Program-made: the position numbers and the translations under genes
Assembly: GCA_965204915.1 (NCBI GenBank)
Contig: OZ242023.1
Coordinates: forward strand, 4,402,001-4,466,000
Reading direction: 5' to 3'
From: HK1 sp965204915
Lineage (GTDB): Bacteria > Pseudomonadota > Gammaproteobacteria > HK1
Length of the DNA: 64,000 bases
The notes under the pieces: model-generated
Told to the model about the DNA's origin: nothing
What the model saw: only the letters and a program-made list of their open reading frames with translations
The model's database searches: none
Part shown: positions 8,506 to 16,360 of the stretch, piece after piece
How the letters are laid out: each line of letters starts with the position of its first letter
How positions within the stretch are numbered: position 1 is the stretch's first letter

Positions 8506-8955
8506 GTGAGCGATACCGCCGATACCGCAAGCACCCTCCGTCCCGTGCTGCCGCTCGCGCGTTACCGCATCCGGTTTCGCGAGCATATCCCACCGGGCGG
8601 TGTCTCGATTGCCTCTCCCCGTGCCGGCTACCTCGGCTCCGCATGGCGTGGTGCATTCGGACACGCGCTCCGGAAAGCGGTCTGCGTGACCCGCCTCCTC
8701 GCCTGCGACCCCTGCATGCTCCTGCGCTCGTGCCCGTACCCGTTCCTCTTCGAGAGCAGGACGCCGCCCGGCGCGAAGAAACTCACCCGCTACCCGCGCA
8801 CCCCCGGCCCGTTCGTGCTCGAACCGGCCGACCCGCGCATCGATACGCTCGACCGTGACGGCACGCTGAGCCTTGGCGTGACGCTATTCGGAGCGGCCAA
8901 CGACCACCGGCCCTACGTCGTGCACGCCCTCGAACAGGCCCTTCATGAGCGCCGT
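8506..8955 (+). pseudogene. cas6: Cas6-family CRISPR RNA endonuclease, N-terminal half only
   Basis: From GTG 8506 the frame reads LPLARYRIRFREHIPPGGVS, YLGSAWRGAFGHALRKAVCV, then ACDPCMLLRSCPYPFLFES and PFVLEP. The cysteine pattern CDPC...SCPYPFLFE and the first RAMP half are characteristic of the larger Cas6 proteins that process pre-crRNA, often found with type III systems. The match runs to about HALEQAL near 8940. The next bases belong to a palindrome (8974-8994) and an IS3 fragment in another frame, so the second RAMP fold with its glycine-rich RNA-binding loop is lost. The gene is therefore presumably dead. No other cas gene is visible in the window. Confidence 0.7.
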
Positions 8956-9004
8956 GCGCCCCGTGAAGAGCCTGCCCCCGTGGAAACGGGGGGCTCATCC
9001 ATCA

Positions 9005-9364
9005 CAGCGCCGGGGCGTGCAGTATCTCTCGTTGCGCTACACCGAGCGCCTCGCACAGGCGGGCATCGCCCCCTCGGTAGGCAGCGTGGGCGACTCCTAC
9101 GACAACGCCCCCCGGTCAAGCCGGGGGCAGGCTCTGGCCGAGTCCATCATCGGGCTGTACAAGACCGAACTCATCCGTCATTCCCGCGAAAGCGGGAACC
9201 GGCGCGGCCCGTGGCGTCACTGCGAGGCAGTCGAACTCGCCACCCTCGAATGGGTGCACTGGTACAACCACCGGCGCCTGTTCGGACCCCTCGGCCATGT
9301 GCCTCCGGCTGCATTCGAGGCACACTACTCCCATCAACTGCATGAGTCGGCGATGGCCGCCTGA
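9005..9364 (+). pseudogene. IS3-family transposase (OrfB) C-terminal fragment
   Basis: The frame reads GVQYLSLRYTERLAQAGI, APSVGSVGDSYDNA, then WRHCEAVELATLEWVHWYNH and RRLFGPLGHVPP. This is the end of an IS3-family rve integrase with the final catalytic Glu expected in the LAESIIGLYK segment. The N-terminus and OrfA are missing. Two short palindromes sit inside the coding sequence without breaking the frame. One at 9109-9127 (CCCCCGGTCAAGCCGGGGG) adds about 8 residues after SYDNA. Another at 9177-9199 (ATTCCCGCGAAAGCGGGAA) adds HSRESGN before RRGPW. The fragment borders and probably caused the loss of the cas6 C-terminus. Confidence 0.75.
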
Positions 9365-9454
9365 CTCAAGCAAATCACCCTCCGGGATTCCCGGGGCGGT
9401 TCAAGCGGGAATCCATCGCCTGATTCAAGGTATTCTGAATCCCGAAACTTGAGT

Positions 9455-10519
9455 ATGGAGTCACCTGTCCGGGTGACCGGTGCCATGACCGTCAACCCCG
9501 AGTCCGCTGGCGCGATGGAGTCGTTGACGAATTTCGACGAGCGTCTCGCTCGCGAGATCGTCGAGGCCGCGATCGATCGCTATCTGGCGGCAGCACGCGA
9601 ACGCATCGCCCCTTTCGTCGATGCTCATTTTTCGTTCCCCGGCGCGTATGACTTGCATCGGCGTGCGATCGGACGGGATTTGTTGCGCGCCCCGGCCAAC
9701 GTGGTGTTCGCGGTTCCTCGGCTCGTGTTGCAGATCGGCTCCCGTTCGGCGCGGCGTGCGGGATGGGACGACTGTGGCGACTGGCTGGGCAAGTTGGAAC
9801 AGAAATCCATCCTGAAAACCGATGTCGCCCGTGAACTCGAATGGCTGATCCGCACCGAGTTGCTGCAATTGCCTTGTCGCGAAGAACACCCCCCGTACCG
9901 TGAAGCAACCCGCGATGCCTTGGCCGAGGCGGTGTTTGCCGATCCGCGCATAGAGGCCGCGAGCCGCGACATTCTCGAGGTCATGGGGCGGCGTGCCGAC
10001 GACCCCGGTTTTCGAGAAGGTTTTGAAAGCAAGCTCGCCGTCTACACTGGAAGCCGGGCCGCGGCGTCGGAAATCACCACCGCGATATTCAGCGTGGCGG
10101 TGGGGGCGGGATTCAAGCAGATGACGACCGGGGCGTTGAGTCTGGGACCCGTTCTCGCCGGAGCGATCACGCAACATGCCGCCATTGCGAGCTTCCCTCT
10201 CGGCGCCGGCCTGGGCGGCATCTGGTATGGCGCGTTTCCGGCGAGTGTGGGAGCGGCGACGACCGTCACCGTGACTGGTGGATTGGTACTTGCTTTCAGC
10301 CTGTTGTCGGCGTTCGCGGGCGTCCTCGCCGATCCGGCGCAGAGGCGACTCGGCCTTCATCAACGGCGGCTGAAGAGACTGATCGACGCCATCGGACAGG
10401 ATCTCGAAAGCGATCTCAAGGGAGAGGGCCCGGGGCGTTTCCGTGTTTGCGATCACTATGTCGCGCGCATTCTCGACCTCGCCGATCTGTTGCGCGCAAC
10501 GTGGCGCGCGCTTGGCTGA
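9455..10519 (+). CDS. Conserved membrane-associated protein of unknown function (DUF6635-like)
   Basis: A roughly 354-aa protein with a helical, charged N-terminal half (NFDERLAREIVEAAIDRYL; FVDAHFSFPGAYDLHRRAIG). The C-terminal half is hydrophobic and glycine-rich (about residues 205-295), with two or three possible membrane helices around MTTGALSLGPVLAGAITQHA and TVTGGLVLAFSLLSAFAGVL. After the membrane part it ends with a basic helical tail. I tentatively liken it to DUF6635 proteins but cannot confirm this, and no catalytic motif is visible. The start is uncertain: ATG 9455, ATG 9485 and ATG 9515 are in frame and none has a strong ribosome-binding site. It lies between the IS3 fragment and an oxygenase gene, with no sign of an operon. 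Confidence 0.55.
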   Translation: MESPVRVTGAMTVNPESAGAMESLTNFDERLAREIVEAAIDRYLAAARERIAPFVDAHFSFPGAYDLHRRAIGRDLLRAPANVVFAVPRLVLQIGSRSARRAGWDDCGDWLGKLEQKSILKTDVARELEWLIRTELLQLPCREEHPPYREATRDALAEAVFADPRIEAASRDILEVMGRRADDPGFREGFESKLAVYTGSRAAASEITTAIFSVAVGAGFKQMTTGALSLGPVLAGAITQHAAIASFPLGAGLGGIWYGAFPASVGAATTVTVTGGLVLAFSLLSAFAGVLADPAQRRLGLHQRRLKRLIDAIGQDLESDLKGEGPGRFRVCDHYVARILDLADLLRATWRALG

Positions 10520-10659
10520 TCGGCGCCGGCGTAGATGCCGCCTCCTCGGCTGCCCATGCCGGACCCAGCCCTTGTCCGTGGAGTCTTCGACAAGACGACG
10601 AGGATTCGTTCGCCAATCGGCGTTTGGTTCCGGCTACGCCGGGTCAGGAGGTGGAAGAG

Positions 10660-11457
10660 ATGGCAGGCATCGGCGACGTCCTCGACCTGGACCGGTATCC
10701 GCTGGACCGGCCGGCGAGCGCGCGGGGCAGGGCACTGGTGGCGGAATGCCGCGCCGCGCTCGACCGTGACGGCCTGTTCAACCTGGAGGGCCTGGTGCGG
10801 CCGGCGGCCGTCGCGCGGTGCGTGGCCGAGCTGAAGCCGCTGATGGAGACGGCCTCTTTCCGTCACGCCCGCTCGCACAACATCTATTTCCAGGACCGCG
10901 TCGAGGACGCGCCGGAGGACCACCCCGCGCTACGCCGCTTCGAGACCGTGAACCGCACCCTCTGCGACGACCGCATGACCGGCGCCGCGGTCCACCGGAT
11001 CTACGAATGGCCGCCGCTCGCCGATTTCCTGGCCCGGGTCATGCGCAAGCCGCGGCTGTACCCGATGGACGACCCGCTGGCCCGCGCCAACGTCATGGCC
11101 TACCACGAGGGCGATGTCCTCGACTGGCACTTCGACCGCTCGGAGTTCACCACCACCCTGCTGCTGCAAGCGCCGGAAGCCGGCGGCGAGTTCCAGTACC
11201 GCAGCGGCCTGCGCACGCCGGCCGATCCGAATCTGGACGGTGTGGCCAGGCTCCTGGACGGCCGCGACCCCGAAGTCCGCTCCCTGGCGCTGGCGGCCGG
11301 CACCCTGAACGTGTTCAAGGGGAAGAACACGGCCCACCGGATCTCCCCCGTCATCGGCCCGCGTGAGCGCATGATCGCGGTCTTCTCCTACTACGAACGC
11401 CCCGGCGCCCTGTTCAGCGAAGAGGAGCGGATCGGCTTCTACGGCCGTGCGGGGTGA
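10660..11457 (+). CDS. 2-oxoglutarate/Fe(II)-dependent oxygenase family protein
   Basis: A 265-aa protein with the double-stranded beta-helix iron ligands HxD (DWHFDRSEFTTTLLLQ) and a distal His (FKGKNTAHRISPVIGPRERM), with a following Arg expected to bind 2-oxoglutarate. It resembles ArpA/HalD-type small oxygenases that hydroxylate small molecules; the substrate is unknown. ATG 10660 is preceded by AGGAG at 10646-10650 with good spacing. The open frame runs much further upstream, but those residues lack family similarity. It is not obviously co-transcribed with its neighbours. A second, distinct 2OG oxygenase lies at 39286. Confidence 0.75.
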   Translation: MAGIGDVLDLDRYPLDRPASARGRALVAECRAALDRDGLFNLEGLVRPAAVARCVAELKPLMETASFRHARSHNIYFQDRVEDAPEDHPALRRFETVNRTLCDDRMTGAAVHRIYEWPPLADFLARVMRKPRLYPMDDPLARANVMAYHEGDVLDWHFDRSEFTTTLLLQAPEAGGEFQYRSGLRTPADPNLDGVARLLDGRDPEVRSLALAAGTLNVFKGKNTAHRISPVIGPRERMIAVFSYYERPGALFSEEERIGFYGRAG

Positions 11458-11586
11458 GAGGGCGGCATCATCGCCGGCTTGGGGGAGCGGATGTCGAGGA
11501 CGCCGTCCACGCCGATTCGTCTTCGGCTTGACACGCCTGCAATGCCATTTCAGGCTTAGCCGGACTTAGCCGTTCAGGAGAATCCG

Positions 11587-11838
11587 ATGAAGGTCAATAT
11601 GCACGAGGCCAAATCGCAGCTCTCCCGCCTGGCCGAACTGGCCTGGCAGGGGGAGGAGGTCGTGATCTGCAAGGCCGGCAAGCCCTGGTTGCACTTGGTG
11701 CCGTATCGGGAAAGGATGGAAGAGCGCAAGCTGGGCGGCCTGGAAGGGCAGATCTGGATGTCCGAAGACTTCGACGAAGAGGATGAAGAGCTCATCGAGG
11801 CAATCGAGAACTCGAAGATCTTCCCGGACGAGGATTGA
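11587..11838 (+). CDS. Phd/YefM-family antitoxin
   Basis: An 83-aa protein opening MKVNMHEAKSQLSRLAELAW and continuing GEEVVICKAGKPWLHLVPY. This is the Phd/YefM N-terminal DNA-binding fold that represses its own operon. The acidic C-terminus (SEDFDEEDEELIEAIENSKI) is the region that wraps and blocks the partner toxin. A ribosome-binding stretch (AGGAGAATCCG) precedes the ATG. The stop overlaps the reading frame of the VapC toxin by a few bases, so the two are one operon. Both genes appear intact. Confidence 0.85.
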   Translation: MKVNMHEAKSQLSRLAELAWQGEEVVICKAGKPWLHLVPYRERMEERKLGGLEGQIWMSEDFDEEDEELIEAIENSKIFPDED

Positions 11839-11840
11839 CC

Positions 11841-12227
11841 ATGCGGCGTCTGTTGCTGGACACCCATGCATTCGTGTGGTGGCTGGTCGATGTCTCGAAG
11901 CTGGTGGAAGGCGCTCGTGCCGCCATCGCCGACCCGCGCAACGAGGTCTTCGTCAGCGCCATTACCGGATGGGAGATCACGGTCAAGCGAGCGAAGGGGC
12001 GCATGACCGCCCCGGACAACCTGCTGTCGATGATTGACGACAAGGGCTTCACCCACCTGCCGCTGACCTTCCACCACGCGGAGCAGGCGGGCAATCTCCC
12101 GATGCACCACCGGGACCCCTTCGATCGCTTCCTGATCGCCCAGGCCCAGGCCCAGGCGGAAGGGCTCGTGCTCGTCACCAGGGACGCCCGCATTCCGCTC
12201 TACGGTGTCCGCACGATGGCGGCATAG
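11841..12227 (+). CDS. PIN-domain toxin, VapC type
   Basis: A 128-aa PIN-domain ribonuclease. The acidic active-site residues are visible: Asp in RRLLLDTHAFVWWL, Glu in SAITGWEITVKRAKG, and Asp in MHHRDPFDRFLIAQA, with a final acidic position in VTRDARI. VapC-type toxins cleave tRNA or rRNA and are held inactive by the antitoxin encoded just upstream. ATG 11841 starts two bases after the antitoxin stop; an in-frame TTG at 11835 would overlap it. This is the Phd-paired subgroup of PIN toxins (YefM/Phd plus PIN), a common combination in environmental Proteobacteria. Confidence 0.85.
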   Translation: MRRLLLDTHAFVWWLVDVSKLVEGARAAIADPRNEVFVSAITGWEITVKRAKGRMTAPDNLLSMIDDKGFTHLPLTFHHAEQAGNLPMHHRDPFDRFLIAQAQAQAEGLVLVTRDARIPLYGVRTMAA

Positions 12228-12328
12228 GAGCCGGTGCGGTGGGTTTCGATGTCCGCGCGTAGTGTTGCGACGTCGGCTTTCGTCTCGGCTCGGCAGCGAC
12301 CCGGGGAGGCGGAGCGAGCGGCGTCGAT

Positions 12329-12910
12329 TCACGACACCCGAAGCCGCTCCACCAGGGGAGCGAGGAAGGGCTTGCGGGTCCGGATCTCGTCGAGGCTCAG
12401 GCCGTTCAGCTCGTATGGCAGCACCAGCCACTCATCCGTCTCGTGGAGGTAGTAGTCGGGGACGCGCCCGCTACGATTGCGCGCCGGCTTGTACCAGGGA
12501 ACCGCGATCCGCACGTCGTGGGGCATGTTCCGCCGGGTGCGCGCCTCCAGCCGATCGATCACCGCCTTCACGTTGAGACCGGTGCTGTAGACGTCGTCGA
12601 CGATCAGCAGCCCGTCCTCCGCGTTCATGCTTTCAAGCAGATACTGGGTGCCGTGGATCCGGATCTCCGGAGACTCGCCCTCCACCATGCGCCGGTAGTG
12701 CTCCACGCCGCGGTAGGAGGTACGGAGCGAGATGTGGTCGGTCGCCACCCCGAGGTGTTGCAGGCATTCCTGCACCGCGATCCCCACCGAGCTGCCGCCG
12801 CGCCAGAGCCCGACGATGAAGCTCGGCCGGAACCCGCTGTTGAAGACTTGCACGCCGAGACGGTAGGCGTCGAGCAGGAGGTCTTCTTCGGCGACGAACA
12901 GCTTGTCCAT
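12329..12910 (-). CDS. Phosphoribosyltransferase family protein, paralog 1
   Basis: The 193-aa protein contains the 13-residue PRPP-binding motif LLIVDDVYSTGLNVKAVID and an upstream FIVGLWRGGSSVG loop. This is the type I phosphoribosyltransferase fold that joins a base to 5-phosphoribosyl-1-pyrophosphate. The insert VPDYYLHETDEWLVLPYEL is typical of hypoxanthine/xanthine-guanine-type members found in Proteobacteria. The base is not determined. It is transcribed divergently from a clear paralog at 13035 (about half the residues match by eye), with 124 bp between starts that must hold both promoters. Confidence 0.8.
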   Translation of the reverse strand: MDKLFVAEEDLLLDAYRLGVQVFNSGFRPSFIVGLWRGGSSVGIAVQECLQHLGVATDHISLRTSYRGVEHYRRMVEGESPEIRIHGTQYLLESMNAEDGLLIVDDVYSTGLNVKAVIDRLEARTRRNMPHDVRIAVPWYKPARNRSGRVPDYYLHETDEWLVLPYELNGLSLDEIRTRKPFLAPLVERLRVS

Positions 12911-13034
12911 GGGGCGGGGCGGGCCTGTCGGCAGCGAATGGGCAGGGGCAGGGTGCGTGAAGGGGCGCTTGCCTGCATGGTGACCGCGCCAACATACTGT
13001 ACCGTGGCCAGGGGGTAAATCGCCGGAGGGCAGG

Positions 13035-13595
13035 ATGCTCTACGTGGGTGCGCAGGAGCTGCTGGAAGACTCCTTCGAGCTCGGGGCGAGGGTGCTCGAG
13101 AGCGGCTTCCGACCGAGCTTCATCGTCGCCATCTGGCGGGGCGGCGCCCCCATCGGGATCGCGGTGCAGGAGCTGCTCGACTACTTCGGCGTGCCCTCCG
13201 ATCACATCGCCATCCGCACGTCCTCCTACAGCGGTATCGACGGGCGGGCGCCGGAGGTGCGGGTGCACGGGCTCAACTACCTGGTGAAGAACGTCGAGCA
13301 CGACGACCGCCTGCTGATCGTCGACGACGTGTTCGATACCGGCCACACCATCGAGCGGGTGATCGGGACGCTGCGGGAGAAGGCGCGGCGCAACACCCCG
13401 CACCGGATCCGTGTCGCGGTGCCGTACTACAAGCCGATCCGGAACCGGACCGCCCGCGTTCCCGACTACTACCTCCACGAGACCGCCGAATGGATCAAGT
13501 TCCCCCACTCCCTGGAGGGGCTGACACCGGAGGAGATCGCCCGCCATCGGCCAGCCCTGCTCGCGGTGCTCCGGGAGGCGAGGCGCGGAACGTGA
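13035..13595 (+). CDS. Phosphoribosyltransferase family protein, paralog 2
   Basis: The 186-aa protein shares with its divergent neighbour FRPSFIVAIWRGGAPIGIA, the PRPP motif LLIVDDVFDTGHTIERVIG and VPDYYLHETAEWIKFPHSLE. Like that neighbour it should transfer a phosphoribosyl group to a purine-type base. Paralog 1 has YRGVEHYRRMVEGESP where paralog 2 has the shorter SSYSGIDGRAP, so the two differ in the region covering the base pocket. GGAGGG lies just upstream of the ATG. A head-to-head pair like this could provide two base specificities or two subunits of one enzyme. Confidence 0.8.
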   Translation: MLYVGAQELLEDSFELGARVLESGFRPSFIVAIWRGGAPIGIAVQELLDYFGVPSDHIAIRTSSYSGIDGRAPEVRVHGLNYLVKNVEHDDRLLIVDDVFDTGHTIERVIGTLREKARRNTPHRIRVAVPYYKPIRNRTARVPDYYLHETAEWIKFPHSLEGLTPEEIARHRPALLAVLREARRGT

Positions 13596-13620
13596 GGGCG
13601 GCTCCACGCGCGAGCCCAAG

Positions 13621-13654
13621 AGCATCCCCCAGAGCATCCCCCAAAGCATCCCCC
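13621..13654. repeat. 12-bp tandem repeat upstream of the DUF1538 operon
   Basis: AGCATCCCCCAG is repeated with small changes at 13621, 13633 and 13645, just before the first DUF1538 gene (start 13687). It is a short direct-repeat tract of unknown meaning. It could be a binding site or replication slippage. Confidence 0.6.
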
Positions 13655-13686
13655 TGTATCCGGCAGAGCATCGTGAAGGAGACGCC

Positions 13687-14421
13687 ATGACCCGGGCCCT
13701 GGCCTCCCTCGCGCGGCGATTCACCGGCGCCTTGCGCGATCTCGCACCCATCATCGTCGTCATCGCGTTCTTCCAGATCGTGGTGTTGCAACAGCCGTTT
13801 CCGAATCTCGGGAGCATCGCGGTCGGGCTGCTGTGCGTGATCGCCGGGCTGACGCTCTTCATCCAGGGTCTTGAAAGCGGCCTCTTCCCCCTTGGCGAAG
13901 CGCTCGCCCAGGCGTTCGCGCGCAAGGGGAGCGCCAGTGCGCTGCTGGGCTTCGCCTTCTGCCTGGGCTTCGGCACCACGGTCGCCGAGCCGGCGCTGAT
14001 CGCGGTGGCCGCCGAGGCGGCCGAGGTCGCCTCGCAGGCCGGCGCCATTGCCGACGAAGACGGAGCGCGGACCGATTACGCTTTCACGTTGCGCATGGTG
14101 GTGGCGGTCTCGGTGGGGGCGGCCATCGTGCTGGGCGTGCTGCGCATCCTGAAGGGATGGCCGATCCACCGCCTGATCATCGGGGGCTACGTGCTGGTGA
14201 CGGTGATGACCGCATTTGCGCCCGACGAGATCATCGGCGTCGCCTACGATTCCGGCGGGGTCACCACCAGCACCATCACGGTGCCGCTGGTCACCGCCCT
14301 CGGGGTCGGGCTCGCCACCTCGATCAAGGGGCGCAACCCGATGATCGACGGCTTCGGGCTCATCGCCTTCGCGAGCCTCACGCCGATGATCTTCGTGCTC
14401 GCCTATGGCGTGGTGGCCTGA
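13687..14421 (+). CDS. DUF1538 membrane protein, paralog 1
   Basis: A 244-aa integral membrane protein with about seven hydrophobic segments. It shows the DUF1538 hallmarks IIVVIAFFQIVVLQQPFPNL, GLTLFIQGLESGLFPLGEAL, GFGTTVAEPALIAVA and the C-terminal AYDSGGVTTSTITVPLVTAL plus DGFGLIAFASLTPM. The repeated GGVTTS and EPAL motifs in membrane segments suggest a transporter or channel, but the function of the family is not established to my knowledge. It is followed, after a 234-bp gap, by a second DUF1538 gene and then a PII-like regulator, so the products probably form a regulated two-subunit membrane complex. Confidence 0.8.
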   Translation: MTRALASLARRFTGALRDLAPIIVVIAFFQIVVLQQPFPNLGSIAVGLLCVIAGLTLFIQGLESGLFPLGEALAQAFARKGSASALLGFAFCLGFGTTVAEPALIAVAAEAAEVASQAGAIADEDGARTDYAFTLRMVVAVSVGAAIVLGVLRILKGWPIHRLIIGGYVLVTVMTAFAPDEIIGVAYDSGGVTTSTITVPLVTALGVGLATSIKGRNPMIDGFGLIAFASLTPMIFVLAYGVVA

Positions 14422-14655
14422 GTGATGGAGCCCGAGGTCGCCCGCGGCGTGGTGGTCTCCGAGCATGGAGCTCGTGCTTCCTCACGGTGTGGTGGCCCGG
14501 GTACCATCCGGGCTCGCCCGTGGCGGGGGATCCCTGAACACGGAGGACGTCGCCGCCAGCGGAACGGCGGCCCGAGTGCGGGACCCGGACTCGCCGGTGG
14601 CATGGCGTCCCGGAGCGTGGACTTCGTCCCGGTCCACGGCATGGGGGTCTGAACG

Positions 14656-15441
14656 GTGGAGCTCCTGCACACCTTCGCCGCCACCGCGTTCTCCACCGTC
14701 CTGGACGTGGCCCCGATCGTCGGCGTCCTCGTGCTGTTCCAGGTCGTCGTGCTGCGCCGCAGGCTGTCGAACCTGCGCCGGATCGTGGCGGGCTTCGTCC
14801 TGGTCCTGCTGGGGCTCACCCTGTTCCTCATCGGCCTGGAGGAAGCGCTCTTCCCCATCGGCGAGACCATGGCCCGCCAGCTCACCGCGCCGGAGAACGT
14901 CGGGGCGGAGCGTCTGGCCGACGGCGTCCAGTGGCACGACTACCTGCTCGTCTACGCATTCGCCGCGGCGATCGGCTTCGCGACGACGGTGGCCGAACCC
15001 TCGCTCATCGCCGTCGCGCTGAAGGCGGAGGAGGTCTCGGGGGGCGCGGTGGGGGCCTGGGGGTTGAGGCTCGCGGTAGCGCTGGGCGTCGCGGTGGGCG
15101 TCGCGCTGGGGTGCTTCCGGATCGTGACCGGCACGCCCCTTCCGTGGTACATCATCGCCGCCTACGCCGTGGTGATCGTCCAGACCTTCCGATCCGCCCG
15201 CACCATCGTGCCGCTCGCCTACGACAGCGGCGGCGTCACGACCTCGACGGTCACGGTGCCGGTGGTCGCCGCGCTGGGGCTCGGCCTTGCCGCCACCGTG
15301 CCCGGGCGCAGCCCGCTCATCGACGGGTTCGGACTCATCGCCTTCGCCAGCGTCTTTCCCATCATGTCCGTTCTGGGCTACGCCATGATTGCGTCACGGG
15401 TGGGCCGGCGGCGCAACGCCAACCATCCCGAGGAGGATTGA
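14656..15441 (+). CDS. DUF1538 membrane protein, paralog 2
   Basis: A 261-aa membrane protein paralogous to the preceding gene. It shows VAPIVGVLVLFQVVVLRRRL, GLTLFLIGLEEALFPIGETM, GFATTVAEPSLIAVALKAEE, AYDSGGVTTSTVTVPVVAAL and DGFGLIAFASVFPIMSVLGY. The start is the GTG at 14656. The frame ends 3 bases before the PII-like gene, whose ribosome-binding site (GAGGAGG) lies inside this gene's last codons, a sign of coupled translation. Two unequal DUF1538 subunits next to a PII protein suggest that transport is switched by a nucleotide or metabolite signal. That is inference from context. Confidence 0.8.
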   Translation: MELLHTFAATAFSTVLDVAPIVGVLVLFQVVVLRRRLSNLRRIVAGFVLVLLGLTLFLIGLEEALFPIGETMARQLTAPENVGAERLADGVQWHDYLLVYAFAAAIGFATTVAEPSLIAVALKAEEVSGGAVGAWGLRLAVALGVAVGVALGCFRIVTGTPLPWYIIAAYAVVIVQTFRSARTIVPLAYDSGGVTTSTVTVPVVAALGLGLAATVPGRSPLIDGFGLIAFASVFPIMSVLGYAMIASRVGRRRNANHPEED

Positions 15442-15444
15442 GCC

Positions 15445-15795
15445 ATGAGGCTGAAGCTGATCGTCGCCCTGGTCAGCGACGAAAAGACCGCCGCGGTGAT
15501 CGACGCCGCGCGCGCCGGCGGCGCCACCGGCGCCACGATCATCACCAGCGTGCGCGGAGAGGGACTGGAGCCGGAGAAGACCTTCTTCGGCCTGGATCTG
15601 GCCGCCAGGCGCGACGTCATCCTGTTCCTGGTGGTCGAACCGAGGGCGCGCGACATCCTGGAGCGCATTCGCGATACCGGCCGCTTCGACGAGGAGCCGG
15701 GCACCGGAATCGCCTTCCAGATCGCGATCGAGGACGCGGTGGGCCTCACCACGCAGGTGCCTGCCATCCTGGAAGAGCTGGAAGACGAAATATGA
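15445..15795 (+). CDS. P-II family (PII-like) signalling protein
   Basis: A 116-aa protein with the ferredoxin-like PII fold signature: MRLKLIVALVSDEKTAAVID, a central loop around SVRGEGLEPEKTFFGLDLAA, and the final IQIAIEDAVGLTTQVPAI-type strand. PII proteins form trimers that read nucleotides and metabolites and dock on transporters. The uridylylated tyrosine of classical GlnB/GlnK is not present, so this belongs to the PII-like group. Position directly behind two DUF1538 membrane genes and ahead of a CBS-domain gene suggests it gates that transporter as GlnK gates AmtB. Confidence 0.75.
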   Translation: MRLKLIVALVSDEKTAAVIDAARAGGATGATIITSVRGEGLEPEKTFFGLDLAARRDVILFLVVEPRARDILERIRDTGRFDEEPGTGIAFQIAIEDAVGLTTQVPAILEELEDEI

Positions 15796-15868
15796 GGCGC
15801 GGCGCCGCAACGGTGCCGGAGACACGGGATCGGGCAGATCGACGGACAGGACGACAACGGGACAGGTC

Positions 15869-16270
15869 ATGAGCGACAAACGCATCCTCCGGGTCGGAGA
15901 CGTCACGCACTCCGAGCTTCACACCATCGACCGGTTCGCGGCGGTATCCGAGGCGGTGACCCTCATGCGCCGGCACGCCATCAGCTCGCTGGTCGTGAAC
16001 CGGCGCGACGAGGACGACGAGCCGGGACTGATCACGGTCTCCGACGTCGCGCGCAATGTGATCGCCGAAAACCGCGCCCTGGATCGGGTCAACGTCTACG
16101 AGGTCATGTCGAAGCCGGTGCTGAACCTGCCGAGCGGGATGCAGGCCCGCTACGCGGTACGCCTGCTGGTGCGTTTCGGCATATCGCGCGCGGTGGTCGT
16201 GGACCACGACCGCAACCCCGTCGGGATCGCGACCCTGCGGGATCTGGTGCTGGGTAACGTGCAGGAGTGA
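15869..16270 (+). CDS. CBS-domain pair protein
   Basis: A 133-aa protein made of two CBS motifs. The first is around SEAVTLMRRHAISSLVVNRR with GLITVSDVARNVI, the second around RYAVRLLVRFGISRAVVVDH with PVGIATLRDLVLG. CBS pairs bind adenosine nucleotides and act as energy sensors. It lies 73 bp after the PII-like gene on the same strand, so it probably belongs to the DUF1538 operon as a second nucleotide-sensing part. It has no attached enzymatic domain. A separate CBS protein occurs at 34378. Confidence 0.8.
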   Translation: MSDKRILRVGDVTHSELHTIDRFAAVSEAVTLMRRHAISSLVVNRRDEDDEPGLITVSDVARNVIAENRALDRVNVYEVMSKPVLNLPSGMQARYAVRLLVRFGISRAVVVDHDRNPVGIATLRDLVLGNVQE

Positions 16271-16360
16271 AGGATCGCCCCGTGCCCGGTACGGGGTCGA
16301 TCCGCGATGCCGGACGGCCGGGGCCGGGCGCTTCCGAACCCGCGAACACGAGGAGAGACG

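Noticed and set aside
13621..13654. A second CRISPR array
   Set aside because: The 12-bp units are directly adjacent without spacers, so this is a simple tandem repeat.
14422..14655. A gene between the two DUF1538 genes
   Set aside because: The open frames here are short, overlap each other and show no domain or ribosome-binding site; it is better seen as a spacer.
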